This document shows positions 57,609 to 64,000 of a stretch of DNA of 64,000 nucleotides, in pieces (the stretch's first letter is position 1; each line of letters starts with the position of its first letter). The notes under the pieces were generated by a model. The model worked only from the letters and a program-made list of their open reading frames with translations, searched no databases and had not been told where the DNA came from. The position numbers were made by a program, and so were the translations under genes. Source of the stretch: Isoetes taiwanensis (lineage: Eukaryota; Streptophyta; Lycopodiopsida; Isoetales; Isoetaceae). Location of the stretch: assembly GCA_021234155.1 (NCBI GenBank), contig JAJEKV010000828.1, positions 1 to 64,000 on the forward strand, read 5' to 3'.

Positions 57609-57644
57609 ATATCCTAGGTATATTTTGGAATATACCTAGGATAT
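57609..57644. repeat. 15-bp perfect stem-loop, copy 2
   Basis: Arms identical to the copy at 46408-46444 but with a 6-nt loop tttgga. Flanking sequence (tttttggcat before, and ggccgccattgttg about 48 bp after) is also shared, so a longer repeat unit is present at both places. Confidence 0.85.
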
Positions 57645-58067
57645 CTTTGGATCAAGCCCAAACCTACTTTTACCTGTAAACTCTGGCCGCCATTGTTGCC
57701 GTATTTTGGTGAGGAGTTAATGATGCAAATGGGTACCATCACCTTCACAAAATGACAATGTTCTAAAATAGCAATTTTGATTGATTATAACAACATAACT
57801 TTCAAGTATGATTTAAGCCACCTCAACCTCCGGCCACGGAGGGCAACCCCTCGCGGCGCAAAGACCTTGTTTTGTGATGTGGTTTTAACATGTTAAAGAC
57901 CGGATATACCCATGGTTTTAAAAGTGATGGCATCCGATATTTATGGGGCTCCTCAAACTACTGGTAACACATTACTACCCCATTGTTTGTGAACAATCAT
58001 GTGGAATGATCACAAAAGGTGAACAACCATATGTAAAGCCCACCAACGGTGGGCAATTTACTAGTCA

Positions 58068-58520
58068 TTGAATAGGGATATCAATTGTTCAAGTGATGAT
58101 TTACATAAAACAAACAACCTGAATAATTCTAATGATGATAATGACTCTGTTGTAAACACTCAGGAGGACACTGATGTAATAAATACAGATCATTATGATG
58201 TTAGGTTAGAACAAGATCAGTCAAACAAAGGGGAAGATAACGCAAATACTGCTCAGACCGCTAAACTTGATAATGCAGAACTTCAACAAGACAAGAAGAA
58301 AAGAAGGACAGAGGTAGAAAAACTAAAGGATATGGCAGAATAGATCATGGTAAAAGCGGGAGGTTGCATAATGAAGAACTGGATATACATCAAATTATGG
58401 CAATACTTGATCCTGACATACCACAATCTTATGAGGAAGCCATGAATTCTAAACATTCAAAACAATGGAAAGATGCAATGATTGAAGAACTATCAGCCTA
58501 CATTACCATGGTATGAATTT
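58068..58520 (+). pseudogene. Copia linker and RT start fragment
   Basis: An open frame from 58068 has an acidic, Asn/Asp-rich stretch (NNLNNSNDDNDSVVNTQEDT) ending in KKRRTEVEKLKDMAE. After a frame change it continues LDPDIPQSYEEAMNSKHSKQ, WKDAMIEELSAY. That matches the 'P.SY.EA..S..S..W..AM..E' block at the start of copia RT. The acidic linker between integrase and RT is usual in this family. RT itself is missing. Its AT-rich, little-decayed look is like the integrase piece at 43.0-43.6 kb. Confidence 0.8.
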
Positions 58521-60029
58521 ACTGTCACCATTTAGGAACATTACAATCACCATTCTGGTCAATGCACATCACTATGCCATGATTATTTCTTTACCATTAA
58601 GGCTCCTCGCCTCACAAGAGTTCAATGCACCATTCCAGCCAACCCTATCACCATCGGGGAGTCTTGATCCCTTGATTTTGAGCGATAAATCTGAAGTGCA
58701 GATTTAATTTTAGGATGTACAAGAACTAAATTTAAGTTCAGCAAGTCCTAGAGCACATGTTTGTGCAAAAAATTTTGGATTTGACATTGTAATATGAATT
58801 TGGCAGTTGATTTATCCTTAAGCTCACCATTGGTGGGGATTCCACCTTAATGATTCTGTTATCAAGTTCCCAAATGTGAGAAAGAACAACGCTCTGTTGC
58901 ATATGAAACAATATATCACATAATGGGATGGCACCAGAAAAGGTGCTAGATGCTACTTCATTCCAGGACCACAACTCCCATGAACAATATGCTCACGTTG
59001 CCATGCCATGCCATGCCTTGCCATGTTCTTAGGTGCAAATGTGATTCAATTAATTTCTAACTATTTGCCCTACTCCCACTAAAATTTCGTCCAACACCAA
59101 TGTTTACTTATCTCTTCATCTATTAATACTAGGCAGACAATTAATCCTTGTTTAAATTCCTGGAAAACTTACCATTCCCAAGCCTCGAACATAGTCCACC
59201 TTTTTTTTATCTAAGGGAAAAGATTACACAAAATGCTGTCAAAGTGCACCACAAAATCTAGAAAATCTAGCCAGTTCCTTCTTAAAACACAGACATGAAA
59301 ATTCGCAATATTAATACCTGCTGTGAACCTACATAGGCCCTGCATCTACAATTCACAGAGCAGCACGATATCTGCTGATGCTGCCGAGCAAGCTTGGAAC
59401 CCTCTTAAATGATGCCAGATTGTTGGCCCAGTTTGTTTCTGCCATGGCCGCTGCCTCAAAACTTCGCCGCCTCAGATGCCACCATCTGTCGACTAGCATT
59501 TTCAAGGCAAACCTTCCTCAGAGCCTTGAGGCAACCCACTTTCCATATGTTCTTGATGCGGACCCCATTTAGTACTTTAGAGCTATCTTTACTGGCAGGC
59601 ACCATGCTGCATGAAGATCTGGTCGTTGTAAGCTCTCTAGATCACTGCTCCTTCAAATTGAATGCTCTGGAGTCAAATCACGCTTAACACAAATAAATTA
59701 AGAAAGTCTTATTCAGGATCTTTTTCCACAAACCCCAACACACAAATCAGTGTTATATTTGAATCAAAGGACGTGAAGCCGCTCCAAACATTCACAAGAT
59801 AGTCCGGCGGTGCTACTTTGAATAGAAAGAAGTGGATTAAAGCTGGCTGTTCTGCTATTTTTGAATCAAAAGATTAGCTTGGCCGTCCTTGCTTTCATAA
59901 GCAAAGGCTTTTAGAGTATGTCCACAACAGCCCACACTTCTTCTATCTGTTGCCCTGATGAATCCGGACGCTACTACGACCTTCAACCTCAAACTGAGAC
60001 TGACCTTCAAACTTGAGTCGATAGATGCC
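58521..60029. other. No recognised gene
   Basis: Short frames on both strands (58738-58974 minus, 59378-59687 plus) show no motif. A small run of gccatgccatgcc lies near 59000. Confidence 0.4.
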
Positions 60030-60580
60030 TGTCATTAGGGATATTTTGAGATCATAAAAGGACTTTCTAAGAGCTATTGACTAAGTTATATGAACTATCG
60101 ATCAGAAAACAGAACTGGTAATCCAGTCAGCAAAACAATTATAACTAACTCGCTGGATCACATTTTCTAGCATAAGTGTTGATAGAAAAGTCCAAATGGG
60201 TTCTTATTTGGTGCATTAGATAGATCTCATTGAAATCTTTCCAACTTTGGGTGTTTTGCATATCTTTTTTAAGCCCCCATAGAATAGTAAAAAAATGTAA
60301 AAAACAACATTTTTTGGAGTTTTGACAATCACAAATGGTTATAATATATGCAAAGCACCCAAGTTTTGGAAAGATCTCAATGAGATCTATCTATTGCGCT
60401 AAAGGAGAGCTCATTTGGACTTTCTATCAATATTTTTGCTAGAAAATATGATCCAAATGAGTTAGTTATATCAGCTTTGGCCGACCGGATCTATCAAAGC
60501 TAGTTCATTTTCTTCATTTGGCTTAGTTGGCATGTTTTGAAGGCCCTTTTGTAATCTCAAAAAAAACCCTAATGTCATCC
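60030..60580. mobile_element. Foldback (MITE-like) element
   Basis: Two long arms are inverted copies of each other: left about 60030-60263, right about 60347-60580, with an 80-bp AT-rich centre. The core arms pair over about 110 bp; for example ttagatagatctcattgaaat in the left arm faces atctcaatgagatctatctat in the right. The outer ends pair too (cattaggg at 60033 with ccctaatg at 60567). There is no coding capacity. A transcript would fold into a long hairpin. No target duplication was certain. Confidence 0.85.
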
Positions 60581-61719
60581 TTTTTATATGCACACAAAGA
60601 TGAAACCAGATCCCTCCAGAAACTTTCGAAGCCTCTAGAAGAAATCTGAGATACTCCAGAATCGCAAGAGTGGTTTTTAGAAAGACCTTGACTGCTCCTA
60701 AATTTTTTGATGGCTACACGTGTATAATCCTAAACATAGAAATAAACATATGTAAGGTTTATTTAAGTTGCCCGCTTATCGTTCGTATTACAATTATATG
60801 TTAGAGATATACATGTGAGGTTGATACATTACCAACCAAGTAGCGAGTGAGAGTCACATGTTCAACATTTGGATCCGATGATATAAACCCTAGCTATGTG
60901 ATAAATAATTAGAATAATTTCGAAAGTATAAGTATTGCCTCGATAATTGCACGAAGGTATATTTTAAAAGCCTTAAAGTTCGATAGAACGGTCATTTAAA
61001 AATACGACTATTGAAACCAATATATCCAATATCATTACAATGTTAATGTGGGAATACTACCTTAAGGTAATTAATTTAATTGCATGCGTTAAAGGAGTCT
61101 AGTAGGGATCATGCAGGGTTCCAAGGTAATGCTTAATTAAGATGTTAATTAAACCGTGGTAAGGACGTAATTCCTTATAAGGATAGATGTACGACCTTCA
61201 AGGTCCTTGTAAAAATAAATTCTGGTGAGAGACTCGTGTAGACGGGAAAACCGGCCGATGATGAAAAGAGGCATGTATGTACACCGGTGAGAAGACGATA
61301 AAAAATGAAGGGATGAAGATGCATATAAATAGTCTCGTCTCTCCCCAGAATGGCGATCCGATGGTGTCGAATCGCTGGCATTAATTTCATGTACACTTAG
61401 GTGCATCTTAGGTATATACTTCTAAGGGTAATGCAAAACCCAAGGAAAAGAATAAGAAGCACATGCTTAATTCTCGTGTATGATAATTAAATCATTATCT
61501 AGGTAACATGATTGTCTAAATTATGATTAGTATTTATATAACCACACTAAGACGTATGTGAATGTCATAAATATTGTTAAAGCCTAGAGTAAATATAATT
61601 TTAGTATAGGAACTAATTGCTTAAATGTTGTATAAGTAAGTATGTAAATAAATATATTGTAAAGTTAATGCAGGGTTCCAAAGTGGGGAGACTCGTGATG
61701 CTAAGGACAACATCAATTC
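60581..61719. other. Probable non-coding 3' interior of an LTR element
   Basis: No protein motif is visible. A TATA-like tatataaatag lies at about 61322. Near 61680 the phrase aaagtggggagactcgtgatgct is a decayed double of the polypurine tract and LTR start found 43 bp further on. Confidence 0.45.
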
Positions 61720-61732
61720 AAGGTGGGGAGAG
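61720..61732 (+). other. Polypurine tract
   Basis: AAGGTGGGGAGAG abuts the TG of the LTR, as expected for the plus-strand primer of an LTR retrotransposon. Confidence 0.75.
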
Positions 61733-63181
61733 TGTGATGTTCTAGCATAATATATGGTATAAATACGTATAATATACTACCACATCACTAGTACTACGAT
61801 GATATGTACACGGCAACCATAAAGGGTTGTACCATGGGCACAACCATTAGAACCCATTATATTGCACATGTTATGCAATATGTGAATATATCCTATATTG
61901 CCACGTGGCAATACCCCATATGAGCCATATGGCCCATTAGACCCAAACCCTAAAACGTGGGCATAAAGAGGCAAGAACCCTAAAAGTGTCCCTTTTTCGG
62001 ATTCCAGTCTCCAAGAGCCTGTTTGATCAAGCGCCTGTGCCATTCTGCTTTGCCAAATGTCGCAAAGCCCGCATTTCCCAATAGACCACGGGCATTCAAT
62101 CGTCTCATGCCAGATCGAGAGCGTGGACATCCTTCGTGGAGTTGGAGAGCCAAGGACCCAGTATATTGTCAATCTGTTGTGCAAATCTAACTTCCCGACC
62201 ATCATTAGGCCGAGTTAGCATCTTCTATTAGCCTTAGAGGACCTATAGATTCTGAGATCTCAGCCTCTAATGAAAGAACCTAACCATGTATGCTTATGTA
62301 GATAGATTAGATGATATTCTATTTTTCAGTTCTATGGATGATTATGGTTGATCTCTGTGAGCACTCTTGTATATTGGGAAGGGGGGTAGAGACCCAGAGC
62401 CTTCTTAGTTGATGATTCTAGATTAGCCCACTTGTCTGGTTATAGTTGATCCCTCTGGTGTGTAAAGTCTACCGGGAACACTGTGGATGAGGCCTAATAG
62501 CTTGCCACTGAGTGTGGACAAGGTATGGGCTCGACACCTCTTGGGTGATGCATCATCTTCAATGGGGTTGAAGTCGAAGACGAGCCGCGGCTCTCTAGCC
62601 TGCCTGTAACTGGCATGCATCTTCTGGCGGGGAGTGATCCCCTTCTGCCTCAATGTAATTCAAAAGTAGCCCCTTTGGCTATGCACCCGGCAGGCTATGG
62701 TCAGGCTCCAAGACTTATCAACCTATCTGTAAAGTATGCACAGGAGGGGCGGATGGAGTGGACTACCCATTGACCATGTTCTATGCCAACCAAGTCCATT
62801 GTTATGAACTCTGTCTGCTTTGACCTCTGGAGACTCGAGCTGTCAGTCGATCCCCTTGAGTCTGAGCCTTGGGTAGGATTCCCCTTATGTTAATGCTACT
62901 GATGGTTTCGTTACAGATGTTATATTATGGTGAGCCACCTTTCGAGGTGGATATTATGTTATTTGATGCTATGTGCTCATGTTTGATGTGCTTCTGTAGC
63001 TAGGTAGATCTCGAGGGAGGCGAGATGAATGACACGTCCATTCTTTCCCGTTGGATTCTTGCTCACCATCAAGAGCCCAATGACAGGTGGACGGCCTCGT
63101 GGTAGCGAGCTTGCACTGTCAAAAAGGATGAACTCCAGCTCTATACGATCGGGGCATCGTATACGAGTAGGGGACATCACA
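61733..63181 (+). mobile_element. 1.45-kb LTR (3' LTR) with TGTGATGT...ACATCACA ends
   Basis: The segment begins TGTGATGT and ends ACATCACA, which are perfect inverted ends of 8 bp, and is preceded by a polypurine tract. The length and the tgtgatgt start are typical of Ty3/gypsy-type LTRs, but with no pol present the superfamily is inferred. A TATA-like gtataaatac lies at about 61752. The partner 5' LTR is outside the window or lost. The open frame at 62205-61777 on the minus strand shows no motif. Confidence 0.75.
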
Positions 63182-64000
63182 AAAGTTTAATAAAGGAACA
63201 TATATCTACAGCTCATCCATAAAACTATTTGATGGCTTTTACCCTATTCTGGTAGTCTAAGAACACTTGGCTTGCAGTTACCCTCCTGTAGAACTGATCA
63301 GGTTACAAATGCCACCTCCAAGAATCATGTTCAATTGCTTTTTCTTTAGCTACAAGGAACTAAGACATCCACTGCACACAAACAACCATTGAACTAGGGA
63401 AGAAAAAAAAAATGGCAGAATGTGTGAAGGAGTTAGTCCCAGAGCATCCGAAATGGAAAAGACCATCTACGGTAGTGAAGAACAAGCACACTTAATCAAT
63501 GAAGGGTCACGACCATTTTAATAAAAAAAACATACAAACAGCTTTTACTTAGATGTATTAAAAGGATAACACATTGTATTATCTATTATTCTAGACCTTC
63601 AACAAACAAGTTGGAAAAATCAAAAGATTTACAAATATTCATAATCCATAAGGAGATTCCAAAAAATACCCTTTATATAATGACAAATGTTGACGTGTCA
63701 CTAAAAGATGACATGCATTACTACTAGTCATAGTATCATATTAATATTAAAAATTCATCCAATGCTTAACAAACATGGGAATAGGTGAGACTGAATACGT
63801 ACCATTTTCTTCTCTATCCATGATGATGAAGCAAGTCTTGTACACACCAAGGGCACAATCTCAGCCATGTACAGTTGCAATGGAAAAGTCTCAATGCTGA
63901 TATTATCCTCCCAGGCATTATTAAAACAAGCACTTATTGTTTTGTCCTCATGAAATCGGGAAACATAACGAAGAACCATTTTTCATACTACTTGACATGC
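63182..64000. other. No recognised gene
   Basis: AT-rich flank after the LTR. The minus frame 63979-63755 has no motif I can place. Confidence 0.4.

Overview
The window looks like intergenic DNA from a large, repeat-rich plant nuclear genome. It is AT-rich overall and has one short two-exon gene, decayed pieces of larger spliced genes (an ABCC transporter with GT-AG introns and a PPR protein), and many plant-type transposon remnants. The PPR style and the diverged CACTA transposase would suit a fern or another non-flowering vascular plant, but that placement is only an inference.

Layout. 0-2.6 kb: Ty1/copia reverse transcriptase and RNase H debris with a probable LTR. 2.6-7.3 kb, minus strand: a decayed CACTA (En/Spm) element with Tnp2 pieces, and just upstream on the same strand a SET-domain fragment. 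7.3-14 kb: no recognised gene; it holds 132-bp tandem repeats, a family of GATC quasi-palindromes, a GC-rich block and a dense heat-shock-element cluster near 13.9 kb. 14-19 kb: copia RNase H plus LTR, duplicated as two ~1.46-kb copies around a hAT transposase end. 19.2-20.7 kb: a 1.5-kb almost pure purine tract. 20.7-26.4 kb: mostly unassigned, with a PPR pseudogene. 26.67-27.24 kb: an apparently intact secreted PLAT-domain gene. 27-43 kb: several copies of the 3' end of that gene, two arrays of a ~378-bp repeat, an LTR-element gag, an LTR candidate and a LINE. 43-46 kb: a copia integrase fragment and tandem repeats. 46.7-50.5 kb: the 3' part of an ABCC (MRP-type) gene. 50.75-55.96 kb: a structurally complete copia element with two LTRs, primer-binding site, polypurine tract and a perfect CATAG target duplication. 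56-64 kb: a copia fragment, a 550-bp foldback element and a 1.45-kb LTR with a polypurine tract.

Only the PLAT gene reads cleanly from start codon to stop. The ABCC gene shows recognisable exons and splice sites but has a stop and a frameshift. Differences between repeat copies fall strongly on CAG/CTG trinucleotides, for example CAG in one copy against CGT in the other. This is not the pattern of cytosine deamination and suggests systematic sequence error at methylated CHG sites. Some of the broken reading frames in the transposons may therefore be artefacts of the sequence.
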